64,000 nucleotides of DNA from Peptoniphilus asaccharolyticus DSM 20463. Lineage in GTDB: Bacteria > Bacillota > Clostridia > Tissierellales > Peptoniphilaceae. The translations under genes and the position numbers were made by a program. Positions 1-12,727 of this stretch are shown here, in pieces; the first letter of the stretch is position 1, and each line of letters begins with the position of its first letter. Under the pieces are notes generated by a model. It did not search any database, was not told the DNA's origin, and was given only the letters and a program-made list of their open reading frames with translations. The stretch lies in the NCBI RefSeq assembly GCF_900176115.1, contig NZ_FWWR01000009.1, positions 930,001 to 994,000 on the forward strand, written 5' to 3'.

Positions 1-371
1 TATATAAAGTGATAGAAATCTTAAATTCAAATGAATTAATTGTAAATTATGGACAATCTGATGGTGCAAAAGAAGGTAGAAAGCTAAATATTACTGTTAC
101 TGGAGAAAATGTAATAGATCCTGAAACAAATAAAATTTTAGGAACTCTTGATATTATCAAACAAGAATTAGAAGTATATAAAGTTTATTCTAATTTTTCT
201 ATTTGTCGTCATATAACATATGAACAAAGAGATTATTCAAAACCTTTCGGAGTTAAAACTAAAACGGTAGAAATAACCCATCCCCTAAACATAAAAAAAG
301 ATGATGCTACCAATAGATGGCCTACGACTATTCCTCCTGTTGAAGTTGGAGATGTAGTAAATATTTTATAA
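1..371 (+). CDS. C-terminal part of a FlgT_C-like beta-domain protein (cut by window edge)
   Basis: The reading frame is open to the left edge; the first possible start inside the window is a GTG at 9, but the frame continues upstream, so this is probably the 3' end of a longer gene. About 120 residues are visible. The pattern of a glycine/aspartate turn (YGQSDGAKEGRKLNI), then VIDPETNKILG, then a strand with a conserved GTL, is the look of the small FlgT C-terminal-like beta domain found in secreted or envelope proteins of Firmicutes. No membrane segment or signal is visible in this part. Function is not known from the sequence; the family guess is by pattern only. Confidence 0.5.
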   Translation, partial: YKVIEILNSNELIVNYGQSDGAKEGRKLNITVTGENVIDPETNKILGTLDIIKQELEVYKVYSNFSICRHITYEQRDYSKPFGVKTKTVEITHPLNIKKDDATNRWPTTIPPVEVGDVVNIL

Positions 372-387
372 ATTACATTATTTTTTG

Positions 388-416
388 TTGATTTTTCAAA
401 ACTTATTAAGTATAAT
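388..416 (+). promoter_or_regulatory. Sigma-A promoter of the abiF-like RNA
   Basis: TTGATT (388-393) and a perfect TATAAT (411-416) are separated by 17 bp. The expected start site near 423 falls just before the GGGGTAGGG hairpin of the RNA, and 86 bp before the abiF start codon. No other promoter is seen between it and abiF. Confidence 0.65.
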
Positions 417-422
417 GATTAA

Positions 423-500
423 TATACGGGGTAGGGTATAGCCTTACCATCTGCAGAGACCTGACATTATACTTATGTATTTTGTCAGGTCTTTTGTTTT
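423..500 (+). ncRNA. Candidate abiF RNA (structured RNA upstream of abiF)
   Basis: Two hairpins follow the promoter. The first pairs 430-436 with 442-448 (loop TATAG). The second is a 10-bp perfect stem, AGACCTGACA (457-466) with TGTCAGGTCT (483-492), capped by an inner ATAC/GTAT stem and followed by a U-rich tail TTTTGTTTT, so it also looks like an intrinsic terminator. Size about 75 nt. The abiF RNA motif is a published conserved structure found upstream of abiF genes; position, promoter and the two-hairpin layout agree, but the match to the covariance model was not run. The RNA may act as antitoxin to, or regulator of, the gene that follows. Confidence 0.65.
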
Positions 501-508
501 GGTGAAAA

Positions 509-1495
509 ATGCAATACGATAAACCATTTAAAACTTATAGTGAACAAATAGAACATTTAAATATAGAATACAACTTAACAATAGATGATATTGAACTTGC
601 TACTGCTCTACTCTCTACTTTCTCATATTATGATTTAATAAATGGCTACAAAGATTGTTTTATGGTTAACAATAAATATATAACCGGAACTACAATTGAA
701 GATTTATACGTTTTCAATCAAATTGACAAGGATATTCAAAATCTTTTGTTTAAATACAGTGTTATAGTTGAAAATAGATTTAAAACTATTCTTGCATATC
801 ATGTAAGTAAACAATTTGGAGTTGATATTTCTAATTATGTGTCTTTAAACGTTTTAAATCATAAAAAAGCTTATGAATCTAAGAAAGTTATTGATGATTT
901 AAATAAAATTACTACTTCTACATATTGTCAACAACCTACAAAGCACTATCGCGATTTTAAAAATCATATACCCGCTTGGATATTGTTCAAAAACGCAACT
1001 TTTAGCACAACAATAAATTATTTTATGCTACTTAGTCTTAATTTACGAAACCAAATTTCACAAGATTTATATACTAGAAGTTACGATTGTAGTGATGAAG
1101 AAATGTTAAATTTCATAACTTCTTCATTAAAGATTGTTAAAAAGTTTAGAAATGTAATAGCTCATAATTTAAAATTTGTATCTACTCGTTCTAAAGACTT
1201 CTTGATATTAAAACATTTATCCAAAGAGTATAGTGGCAATCTTATATTAAGGTCTGATAACAACAATAACATTGGTAAAAATGACCCTTACTCAATGATA
1301 ATAGCGTTAATAACTTTACTAAATGAAAATTTTTTAATCCAAAATTTCATAAATGACTTTGGACGATTATTATATGTTTTAGAAGATAGCTTCGGAAAAA
1401 CTTTAATTCAAGATTATTTTAAGCATTGTCATTTGCCTAATGATTTAGAAAAACGTCTTAAAAATTATTTAACCAAAATACAAAGCAAAATTTAA
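509..1495 (+). CDS. abiF: AbiF/AbiD-type Abi_2 family HEPN protein (abortive infection)
   Basis: 328 residues, the usual length of the Abi_2 family. The N-terminus (KPFKTYSEQIEHL) and the block containing YYDLINGYKDCF are typical of lactococcal AbiD/AbiF proteins. Near residue 214 the motif R-N-V-I-A-H gives R214-x4-H219, the Rx4-6H signature of HEPN ribonucleases, preceded by a helical KIVKKF segment. Members block phage growth by abortive infection, and related proteins have been proposed as ancestors of Cas13 effectors. The start codon lies 16 nt after the terminator-like stem of the upstream RNA with only a weak GGTGA ribosome site, so expression probably depends on read-through of that hairpin. 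Its place next to ImmA and an integrase marks it as island cargo. Not a shadow: the frame is long and the motif clear. Confidence 0.8.
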   Translation: MQYDKPFKTYSEQIEHLNIEYNLTIDDIELATALLSTFSYYDLINGYKDCFMVNNKYITGTTIEDLYVFNQIDKDIQNLLFKYSVIVENRFKTILAYHVSKQFGVDISNYVSLNVLNHKKAYESKKVIDDLNKITTSTYCQQPTKHYRDFKNHIPAWILFKNATFSTTINYFMLLSLNLRNQISQDLYTRSYDCSDEEMLNFITSSLKIVKKFRNVIAHNLKFVSTRSKDFLILKHLSKEYSGNLILRSDNNNNIGKNDPYSMIIALITLLNENFLIQNFINDFGRLLYVLEDSFGKTLIQDYFKHCHLPNDLEKRLKNYLTKIQSKI

Positions 1496-1583
1496 TATTT
1501 AAGGTAGTGATCTATACTGCCTTATTATTTTTAAATTCACATAGAACATAGGTTCATAAATATACTTAATAAGAGAGAATACT

Positions 1584-2033
1584 ATGGAAAATATAAAAAT
1601 AAATAGAATTATTAAAACAATATATAAAAAATATGGCACTAATCCATTTGAAATATGTAAAGAAAAAGATATTCTATTACAGTTTATAGATATGCCATTT
1701 ACCTTAAAGGGATATACAACAACTAAATACAGAACAAAAATCATATTTTTAAATAGTAAAAATACAGAATTTGAAAATGAGTTTACCTGCTTACATGAAT
1801 TAGGCCATATATTTTTAAAGCATCACGATAATATACTTTTTAATCAAACCTGTACTTTACACAACAATATCAAAGAAGAAACTGAAGCTAATTTCTTTGC
1901 CACTTCAATGATATTAAAAAAATATGATATATCCTCTTTCGCTGGCTTAAGTATAAAACAAATATCTTTTTTGACTGGCATTGAAGAATATAACTTAAAC
2001 CATTACTTTAAAAACAATAATTTAGGAGGTTAA
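1584..2033 (+). CDS. ImmA/IrrE family zinc metallopeptidase
   Basis: 149 residues with the zinc-binding HELGH motif at residues 71-75 and a downstream EETEANFFATSMI helix that supplies the third ligand (E-x2-A-x2-F-A), as in ImmA of ICEBs1 and the IrrE/DUF955 family. These cytoplasmic proteases cleave a Cro/CI-type repressor to switch on a mobile element. The gene ends one base before the integrase start (ATG at 2035 follows the stop at 2033), so both are probably translated together. No repressor gene is seen next to it in the window; it may lie to the left. The start has little upstream ribosome site beyond AGAGAG at 1572-1577. An alternative is a toxin-antitoxin-type metallopeptidase. Confidence 0.8.
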   Translation: MENIKINRIIKTIYKKYGTNPFEICKEKDILLQFIDMPFTLKGYTTTKYRTKIIFLNSKNTEFENEFTCLHELGHIFLKHHDNILFNQTCTLHNNIKEETEANFFATSMILKKYDISSFAGLSIKQISFLTGIEEYNLNHYFKNNNLGG

Positions 2034-2336
2034 AATGAAACGAGCAAATGGTATGGGAAGTATTATAAATTTAGGGAAAAATAGAAGAAGACCTTATGCT
2101 ACATTAGTAACTACAGGCTGGGATGAAAATGGAAAGCAGATAAGAAAATATATTGGATACTCAAAAACTAAAAAAGATGCTGAAATGCTTCTTTTAGAAT
2201 ACTATAAAAACCCGGCTGTCTTAAATAAGGCAACTTTAGAAAACATATATGATCTATGGTCTAAACAACACTTTTTAACTATAGGAGAAAAAACAATCTC
2301 CGGTTATAAAGGCGCTTGGAAAAAACTTTCTGTATT

Positions 2337-3451
2337 GATAATTTATCATAACAAGTGCAACATAAATAAACTCATAGCTAATCAGCTGTGTTAATATGTA
2401 AGTGACCAAACAAAACATATTAAAAGGAGTGATTAACTATGAGCTATAACCATCTTACCATAGAAGAAAGATCTTGTATTTACCAATTTTTAAATTTAGG
2501 AATGAGTATAAGGAAAATTGCACAAGCACTTAAAAGGTCACCTAGTACAATATCTAGAGAAATTAAAAGAAATTCATCTAAGATAAAAGTTAGTAGGGGA
2601 AGTTACACTAAGTACTTTCCGATAAAGGCAAATGATAAATATATTGATAGAAGAAAAGACTGCCATAGAAAAAGTAAATTTTCTAAAGATGTTATTGATT
2701 ATTTAACTGTAAAGATTAACGAACATTGGTCCCCTGAACAAATATCAAATAGAAACACAAATGAGATTCATGAATTACCATCTACATCAACGATATATAG
2801 AATGATACACGCCAAAAAAGCTGCCAAAAACTAGTATGAAAAATTTGAGAAGAAAAGCTAAATTTAAAAGGCCAGCAGAAAAAAGAGGAAATTCAATGAT
2901 AAAGGTAGAACAATTAAGAAAGACCTAAAGAGATATACAGAAGGCAAGAATTAGGCCACTGGGAAGCAGATACAGTGGAATCAGGCAGATTAGATCATAA
3001 AAGGAAAAGTAGATGTTGTTTCGTAACTTTAGCAGAAAGAAAATCTAGATATTATATAGCAATCCTAGTGGAAAATAGAAAGTCGGAAAGCGTAACACCA
3101 GCAATAATAAATGCATTAAAAGATTATCCAAAAGAATTAGTAAAAACAATAACCTTTGATAGAGGTAAAGAATTTTCAGAATTTGAGAAAATAGAAAAAG
3201 AATTAGGATGCAAAACTTATTTTTGTGATCCCTATTGTGCATGGCAAAAAGGTACAAATGAAAATAGTAACGGACTTTTGAGGGAGTTTTATCCTAAGGG
3301 TATGGATTTATCAGAAGTGAATATTGATGAATTAAATTATAACTTAAGTTTAATGAATAATAGACCTAGAAAATGTATAAAATATAAAACACCTAAAGAA
3401 GAACTTTTTGGTCTCTTACCATAGGTGTTGCATTTGATTTGACAATTCGTC
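2337..3451 (+). mobile_element. IS30-family element, copy 1
   Basis: 1115 bp, bounded by imperfect 26-bp inverted repeats (GATAATTTATC... on the left, ...GACAATTCGTC on the right; 19 of 26 match) and a 4-bp target duplication TATT at 2333-2336 and 3452-3455. It is nearly identical to the copies at 22868-23985 and 61417-62532. It splits the island integrase. Confidence 0.9.
2439..3424 (+). pseudogene. IS30 transposase, frameshifted (copy 1)
   Basis: Compared with the intact copy at 61519-62505, this copy has one extra A near 2819 (run of six A instead of five) and one missing A in each of two runs near 2890 and 2921. The result is two open pieces, 2439-2834 (helix-turn-helix N-terminus, MSYNHLTIEERSCIYQF) and 2975-3424 (DDE catalytic part with FDRGKEF and NENSNGLLREF). 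All three differences lie in A homopolymers. The ribosome site AAAAGGAGTG precedes the start, as in the other copies. Confidence 0.85.
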
Positions 3452-4262
3452 TATTAAAAAACATGCATATAAGAGATATTAAGACTAAGCATTTACAAGA
3501 TGTAATCAATGACTACTCTACTATGTCTAGAAGCACACTAAAGGATATAAAGAGCTTATCAACACAACTGTTTAAATTTGCAATGCAAAATGACTTAGCG
3601 GAAAAAGATTATACGCAGTTTGTAACATTACCTGCTCAAAAGGATAAGAAAGAAAAAGAAATATTTAATACTAATGAAATAGAAACTTTATGGAAATATA
3701 AAGACAATGAATGGATAGATTCAATACTTTTCATGATCTACACCGGTGACAGAGTTGGAGAGATGTTATCCATTCCCAAATCTAAGGTTAATTTAGAGTA
3801 TGGGTATATCCAACATGGAAATAAAACAGAAACTGGTAAACAAAAAATAACTCCAATACACAAGGATTTACTTCCTTTGATTCAAAAAAGAATGATAACT
3901 GATTCTAAGTTTTTATTTGCTAATGAGAGAGGAAAAAGTATAACCACTGACTATTATAGGAAGCGTATATATTATCCTCTTCTTAAAAAAATAGGAATAA
4001 GAAAACTTACACCACACTCTTGCAGACACACTTTTGCATCGCTGCTAAATAAATCTGAAAAGAATAAAAACACAATAAGTAGACTTATGGGCCATACAGA
4101 TTATTCAATAACAGCTAAATGGTATACTCATGATGAAATTACAGAACTTATAGATTCAGTAAATAAACTATAAATTTGTATGCTATAAATATTCTACTTG
4201 TAATCTACGTACTAAATTTTAGTAGTTTTTATGAGGATTTACAAAAAACAAAATAAAAAGTA

Positions 4263-4300
4263 AAAAACCTTGTAAACGTTGATTTTACAAGGTTTTTTGT
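4263..4300. terminator. Bidirectional terminator between integrase and rRNA/tRNA operon
   Basis: AAAACCTTGTAAA pairs with TTTACAAGGTTTT around a CGTTGAT loop, with T-rich or A-rich tails on both sides. It can end integrase transcription (+) and the long rRNA-tRNA transcript (-). Confidence 0.85.
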
Positions 4301-4377
4301 TGGTGCGCCTTAGAGGATTCGAACCCCTGACCTTCTGGTCCGTAGCCAGACGCTCTATCCAGCTGAGCTAAAGACGC
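4301..4377 (-). tRNA. tRNA-Arg (anticodon ACG)
   Basis: 77-nt cloverleaf with encoded CCA; anticodon loop CTACGGA. Last gene of the operon. Its 3' end faces the integrase gene, so it is the likely attB of the island to the left. Confidence 0.95.
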
Positions 4378-4389
4378 ACAATATAAAAA

Positions 4390-4464
4390 TGGAGCGGATG
4401 ACGAGATTCGAACTCGCGACCCTCGCCTTGGCAAGGCGATGCTCTACCACTGAGCCACATCCGC
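4390..4464 (-). tRNA. tRNA-Gly (anticodon GCC)
   Basis: 75-nt cloverleaf, anticodon loop TTGCCAA, encoded CCA, acceptor GCGGATG. Confidence 0.95.
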
Positions 4465-4486
4465 ATAACTTATTATTTTATTTAAT

Positions 4487-4562
<76 letters not shown>

Positions 4563-4575
4563 ATAACACAATTTT

Positions 4576-4652
4576 TGGCGACCTGGATCGGGCTCGAACC
4601 GACGACCTCCAGCGTGACAGGCTGGCATTCTAACCAACTGAACTACCAGGCC
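4576..4652 (-). tRNA. tRNA-Asp (anticodon GTC)
   Basis: 77-nt cloverleaf, anticodon loop CTGTCAC, encoded CCA, acceptor GGCCTGG. Confidence 0.95.
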
Positions 4653-4675
4653 AATTTTATTTAGCCTTTTTAATA

Positions 4676-4751
4676 TGGTGGGCACAATAGGGCTCGAACC
4701 TATGACCCCCTGCTTGTAAGGCAGATGCTCTCCCAACTGAGCTATGCGCCC
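4676..4751 (-). tRNA. tRNA-Val (anticodon TAC)
   Basis: 76-nt cloverleaf, anticodon loop CTTACAA, encoded CCA, acceptor GGGCGCA. Confidence 0.95.
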
Positions 4752-4761
4752 ATATCTTGTT

Positions 4762-4836
4762 TGGTGACCCTGCCGGGAATCGAACCCGGGATACCACCGT
4801 GAAAGGGTGGTGTCTTAACCGCTTGACCACAGGGCC
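4762..4836 (-). tRNA. tRNA-Glu (anticodon TTC)
   Basis: 75-nt cloverleaf, anticodon loop CTTTCAC, encoded CCA, acceptor GGCCCTG. Confidence 0.95.
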
Positions 4837-4898
4837 TTATTAATAATAGTAATTTTAAAACAAAGTCCACACAGTCCTTAGTTGATTCCTCTATGTAA

Positions 4899-4975
<77 letters not shown>

Positions 4976-4985
4976 TCATTTTTGT

Positions 4986-5074
4986 TGGTGCCGAGGACCG
5001 GAATCGAACCGGTACGGTGTTTTACCACCGCAGGATTTTAAGTCCTGTGCGTCTGCCAGTTCCGCCACCCCGGC
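4986..5074 (-). tRNA. tRNA-Leu (anticodon TAA)
   Basis: 89 nt with the long variable arm of class II tRNAs; anticodon loop CTTAAAA; encoded CCA. Confidence 0.95.
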
Positions 5075-5079
5075 ATGTC

Positions 5080-5154
5080 TGGCTCTCAGGGTGGGACTCG
5101 AACCCACAACCTACCGGTTAACAGCCGGTTGCTCCACCTTTGAGCTACCTAAGA
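5080..5154 (-). tRNA. tRNA-Asn (anticodon GTT)
   Basis: 75-nt cloverleaf, anticodon loop CTGTTAA, discriminator G, encoded CCA. First tRNA after 5S. Confidence 0.95.
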
Positions 5155-5169
5155 TTATTTATTTCTAAA

Positions 5170-5285
5170 TCCGGCAAGACCTACTCTCCCAGGCCGTCTC
5201 CAGCCAAGTACCATCGGCGTATTAAAGCTTAACTTCTGTGTTCGGTATGGGTACAGGTGTGTCCTTCATACTATTGATACCGGAT
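5170..5285 (-). rRNA. rrf: 5S ribosomal RNA
   Basis: About 116 nt. The ends TCCGGTATC and GTCTTGCCGGA pair to form helix I, and the internal CCCATACCGAACAC block is the conserved 5S loop. It lies between 23S and tRNA-Asn on the minus strand. Ends are good to a few bases. Confidence 0.95.
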
Positions 5286-5311
5286 AAAACTTACAATCAT
5301 ATCTTTTTTTT

Positions 5312-9960
<4,649 letters not shown>

Positions 9961-10097
9961 AATTGTTTGGTTCCTTAGCACTCAGTTTTTATTCACTGAC
10001 TTTTCCGCTAAGCTTTTTGCTTTGCTTATAGTTTTATTCTTTTCTACACTATTTAATTATCATTGTTCTTGGCTATCTCTTGCGAAACAGCTTATTT

Positions 10098-10126
10098 ATT
10101 ATGCCTCTTTAAGATTTCTTTGTCAA
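10098..10126 (-). promoter_or_regulatory. rRNA promoter P1
   Basis: On the minus strand TTGACA (10121-10126), 17 bp, CATAAT (10098-10103). Closest of three tandem promoters to 16S. Confidence 0.75.
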
Positions 10127-10190
10127 GAACTTTTTTCATTCTTTTTAAGTTTTTTCTTAAGGAACGTTGCTCTCACGAGACAACTTGTAT

Positions 10191-10219
10191 ATTATATATC
10201 CTTCAAAATTTCTTGTCAA
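10191..10219 (-). promoter_or_regulatory. rRNA promoter P2 (consensus)
   Basis: On the minus strand a perfect TTGACA (10214-10219), 17 bp, perfect TATAAT (10191-10196). It lies exactly 93 bp upstream of P1. Confidence 0.85.
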
Positions 10220-10283
10220 GAACTTTTTTCAAATTCTTTTTTTAAGTTTTTCTAAAAGCTTCTGTTTTTTAGACAGCTTATAT

Positions 10284-10312
10284 AGCTTACAACAGCTTTC
10301 TTTTCTTGTCAA
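10284..10312 (-). promoter_or_regulatory. rRNA promoter P3 (weaker -10)
   Basis: On the minus strand TTGACA (10307-10312), 17 bp, TAAGCT (10284-10289). It lies exactly 93 bp upstream of P2 and carries the same AAGCTGTCT-like downstream sequence. Confidence 0.6.
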
Positions 10313-10430
10313 TCTGTTTTTTAGTTTTTTTTATAAAATTCTAATAAACCAGTCAACCGCTCTTATTTCTGCTGATTTATACTCATCTAACCTTATTTTT
10401 CATTAACTCAAATTAATATCTTCTAAAGTA

Positions 10431-11150
10431 TCAACCCCACATTTTAAAGCTCATTTCTACAATCAAAAATATTATAAGTTGATGAGTGAGATATATTAAA
10501 AGGCTATGCTTTCCTATTTTAGAAAGTATATTTTCAGTTCCATATACTCCATAAAAATCTCTTTCTTTTAGATATCTCCCTTTAAAAAAACCAGCCAAGT
10601 ACATGAATACCCACGGTATCATTCCAAAATAGTCGCTAGATTCAAATTCAGGTTTTGGAAATCCGATTGGAAATAAATTGAAATTATATATTTCACTCGG
10701 AATGTTTAATCCAAATGCTTTTCCACTACTTATCTTATAAGTTCCTATAAACAATAAGAGCATAATTGAAAGTAACATTAAGTTATTTCCCTTTTCAACT
10801 CTGTTTTGTATAAGTCCGGTTATAATCATAGAACATCCTAGCCCATTCATAACTCCAAACACAATCATTATATCTCTTGCAAATATATATGTTATAAGAG
10901 TTATGACAAATCCTATTAAGTTTAATATCAAACCTCGTTTTATATTTTTTTCTCTACTCAAAAAATTCGAAGCTATTCCTGAAATCATAAAAAATGAACA
11001 GGCTATTGAAAGTTGCCAAACTTGATTTACTATCGGATCTTCATACCAATCAACAGAACGGTACAATGTTATGTCATACATTAGATGAAACAACACCATC
11101 GAAATAATAGTAAGACCTCTGTACGAGTCCAATATATGATTTCTTCTCAA
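10431..11150 (-). CDS. DUF1624 / heparan-alpha-glucosaminide N-acetyltransferase-like membrane protein
   Basis: 239 residues and about seven hydrophobic segments. The start [25 protein letters not shown] is the family hallmark: the D-x-x-R-G followed by a histidine in the first membrane helix. The C-terminal helix [13 protein letters not shown] is also typical. Bacterial members are integral membrane acyltransferases of mostly unknown substrate, related to the lysosomal enzyme HGSNAT that moves an acetyl group across the membrane. The start ATG overlaps the nfo stop by four bases (ATGA), so the two genes are translationally coupled and form an operon. Confidence 0.8.
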   Translation of the reverse strand: MRRNHILDSYRGLTIISMVLFHLMYDITLYRSVDWYEDPIVNQVWQLSIACSFFMISGIASNFLSREKNIKRGLILNLIGFVITLITYIFARDIMIVFGVMNGLGCSMIITGLIQNRVEKGNNLMLLSIMLLLFIGTYKISSGKAFGLNIPSEIYNFNLFPIGFPKPEFESSDYFGMIPWVFMYLAGFFKGRYLKERDFYGVYGTENILSKIGKHSLLIYLTHQLIIFLIVEMSFKMWG

Positions 11151-11980
11151 TCTCTTAAACTCCTAAGCAATCCAATTTCTTTTGCATGACCTATATTATC
11201 CAGCGGAGTTTCTAAATAGAAAGGTAAGGCTCTAAGCTTTTCGTGATTTATTATTCTTTTTATAGCTTCTAATCCTATTTGCCCTTTGCCTATTTCCTCA
11301 TGTCTATCTTTATGAGCTCCTATTGGATTTTTCGAATCATTTAGATGAATGGCTCTTAGTTTTTCAATTCCTATAATATCGTCAAACTCTTTAAGCACTC
11401 CATCCAAGTTGTTCACTATATCATATCCGCCTTCATGTATATGGCAAGTGTCCATACATATTCCAAGTTTATCTTTAAGTTTTACTTTTTCGATAATCAT
11501 GGCAAGTTCTTCAAAGTTTCTACCAACTTCGGTTCCCTTCCCCGCCATTGTTTCAAGTAACACAGTTGTCTTCATATCTTCATATAATATTTCATTTAAC
11601 AAATCAGATATAATTTCTATTCCGACTTCTGCTCCCTGTTTAAGGTGTGAACCGGGATGAAAATTATATAGATGATTTCCAAAGTACTCAAGTCTTTCTA
11701 TATCTTCTTTTAGAACATCTCTTGCAAATTCTTTTACATATTCTTTGTCTGAACAAGGGTTAAGCGTATAGGGTGCGTGCACTAACATTATCGGCACTTC
11801 ACCTTTCATATTTTCTATCAAAGCATCTGCATCCTCTTTGTCAAACTCCTTTCTCTTTGAGCCACGAGGGTTTCTCATAAAAAATTGAAATGTATTTCCA
11901 CCTTGTTCTTTCATGCTTTCGTACAGTCCATTAAATCCTTTTGTAAAAGATTGGTGCGAACCTATAATAAATTTATCCAT
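11147..11980 (-). CDS. nfo: Endonuclease IV (AP endonuclease, base excision repair)
   Basis: 277 residues from the ATG at 11980 ([16 protein letters not shown]). Family blocks are clear: the zinc ligand histidines and acids in [67 protein letters not shown] and PFYLETP. The enzyme cleaves DNA 5' to abasic sites in the cytoplasm. A longer start (GTG, five codons upstream) is possible, but it would contain the TATAAT at 11987-11992, seven bases before the ATG. No ribosome site precedes either start, so the message could be leaderless. The gene is divergent from walR. Confidence 0.93.
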   Translation of the reverse strand: MDKFIIGSHQSFTKGFNGLYESMKEQGGNTFQFFMRNPRGSKRKEFDKEDADALIENMKGEVPIMLVHAPYTLNPCSDKEYVKEFARDVLKEDIERLEYFGNHLYNFHPGSHLKQGAEVGIEIISDLLNEILYEDMKTTVLLETMAGKGTEVGRNFEELAMIIEKVKLKDKLGICMDTCHIHEGGYDIVNNLDGVLKEFDDIIGIEKLRAIHLNDSKNPIGAHKDRHEEIGKGQIGLEAIKRIINHEKLRALPFYLETPLDNIGHAKEIGLLRSLRD

Positions 11981-11998
11981 ATTAGTATTATACACAAT

Positions 11999-12027
11999 TT
12001 TAAAAGTTTTTATTTATCTGTTATAAT
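11999..12027 (+). promoter_or_regulatory. walR promoter
   Basis: TTTAAA (11999-12004), 17 bp, TATAAT (12022-12027), followed by ribosome site AGGAGG (12035-12040) five bases before the walR ATG. It back-to-back overlaps the nfo upstream region. Confidence 0.6.
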
Positions 12028-12045
12028 GCAAATTAGGAGGCGCCT

Positions 12046-12726
12046 ATGTTTGGAAAAATTTTAATAGTAGACGATGAACGATCAATCGCAGATATAATAG
12101 AATATAATTTAAAAAAAGATGGCTATGAAACTCAGACTGCATACGACGGCAAGCAATGTTTAGATAGAGTTTCCGAAGAACATTTTGACCTTATAATCCT
12201 CGATATAATGATGCCGATTATGGATGGTTTTTCGGTTTTAACTGAACTTAGAAAAACATCTAACATACCCGTAATTATTCTTACGGCTAAAGAGGAAGAA
12301 GTCGATAAAATTTTGGGCTTAGAACTTGGTGCAGATGACTATGTTGTAAAACCATTTTCTATGAGAGAGTTGACCGCTCGTGTAAAGGCCATACTAAGAA
12401 GACGTAATATAGAAGTAAAAAGCGAATCTGAACACATCAATTCAGAAGGATTAGAAATTGATATTGATAAGTATGAAATAAAAAAAGACGGAGATATTGT
12501 TGATTTGACCTTAAGAGAGTTTGAACTTCTTAAATTCTTAGCTAAGAATCCCGGACAAGTTTTTTCAAGAGAAGAACTGCTCGATAAGGTTTGGGACTAT
12601 GAATACTATGGCGATATAAGGACTGTGGACGTAACAGTTAGACGTCTTAGAGAAAAGATAGAAGATGGCAAAGATTATAAATATATTCTTACTAAACGTG
12701 GAGTAGGATACTACTTCGGAGGATAA
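12046..12726 (+). CDS. walR: Response regulator WalR (YycF), OmpR family
   Basis: 226 residues. Receiver domain with acidic pair D9/D10, phosphoacceptor D53 (LIILDIMMP), the conserved T/K switch (LTAK, VVKPFS), then an OmpR-type winged helix with LTLREFELLKFLAKNPGQVFSRE and VDVTVRRLREKIE. This is the essential cell-wall homeostasis regulator of low-GC Gram-positives. Assignment to WalR rather than another OmpR regulator rests on the gene order walR-walK-walH-walI. The stop is one base from the walK start. A strong AGGAGG precedes the ATG. Confidence 0.93.
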   Translation: MFGKILIVDDERSIADIIEYNLKKDGYETQTAYDGKQCLDRVSEEHFDLIILDIMMPIMDGFSVLTELRKTSNIPVIILTAKEEEVDKILGLELGADDYVVKPFSMRELTARVKAILRRRNIEVKSESEHINSEGLEIDIDKYEIKKDGDIVDLTLREFELLKFLAKNPGQVFSREELLDKVWDYEYYGDIRTVDVTVRRLREKIEDGKDYKYILTKRGVGYYFGG

Positions 12727-12727
12727 A

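Larger units (their letters stand above)
2035..4173 (+). pseudogene. int: Tyrosine site-specific integrase interrupted by IS30
   Basis: Residues 1-100 are encoded at 2035-2336 and the rest at 3456-4173. Removing the IS30 copy (2337-3451) and one TATT duplication (3452-3455) rejoins the reading frame exactly (SVL then KNMHIRDIK) to give a 339-residue protein. It has the arm-binding start (GMGSIINLGKNRRRPY), the core-binding domain and the catalytic residues R200 (TGDRVGEM), H288 and R291 (HSCR) and Y324 (WYTH). The gene lies at the tRNA-Arg end of the island, as expected for an integrase using a tRNA 3' end as attB. The insertion inactivates it, so the island is probably immobile unless IS30 is lost. 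Confidence 0.85.
10098..10312 (-). repeat. Tandem 93-bp promoter repeat
   Basis: Three -35 boxes start 93 bp apart. The parts around each promoter are alike (AAGTTCTTGACAAGAAA upstream, AAGCTGTYTC downstream), and the rest has diverged. The array probably arose by tandem duplication of one promoter unit. No other gene is seen in 9961-10430 beyond this leader and promoter block. Confidence 0.7.

Noticed and set aside
10022-10406. T-rich open frames coding Phe/Leu-rich peptides
   Set aside because: They cover the rRNA leader and triplicated promoters; no ribosome site or family pattern.
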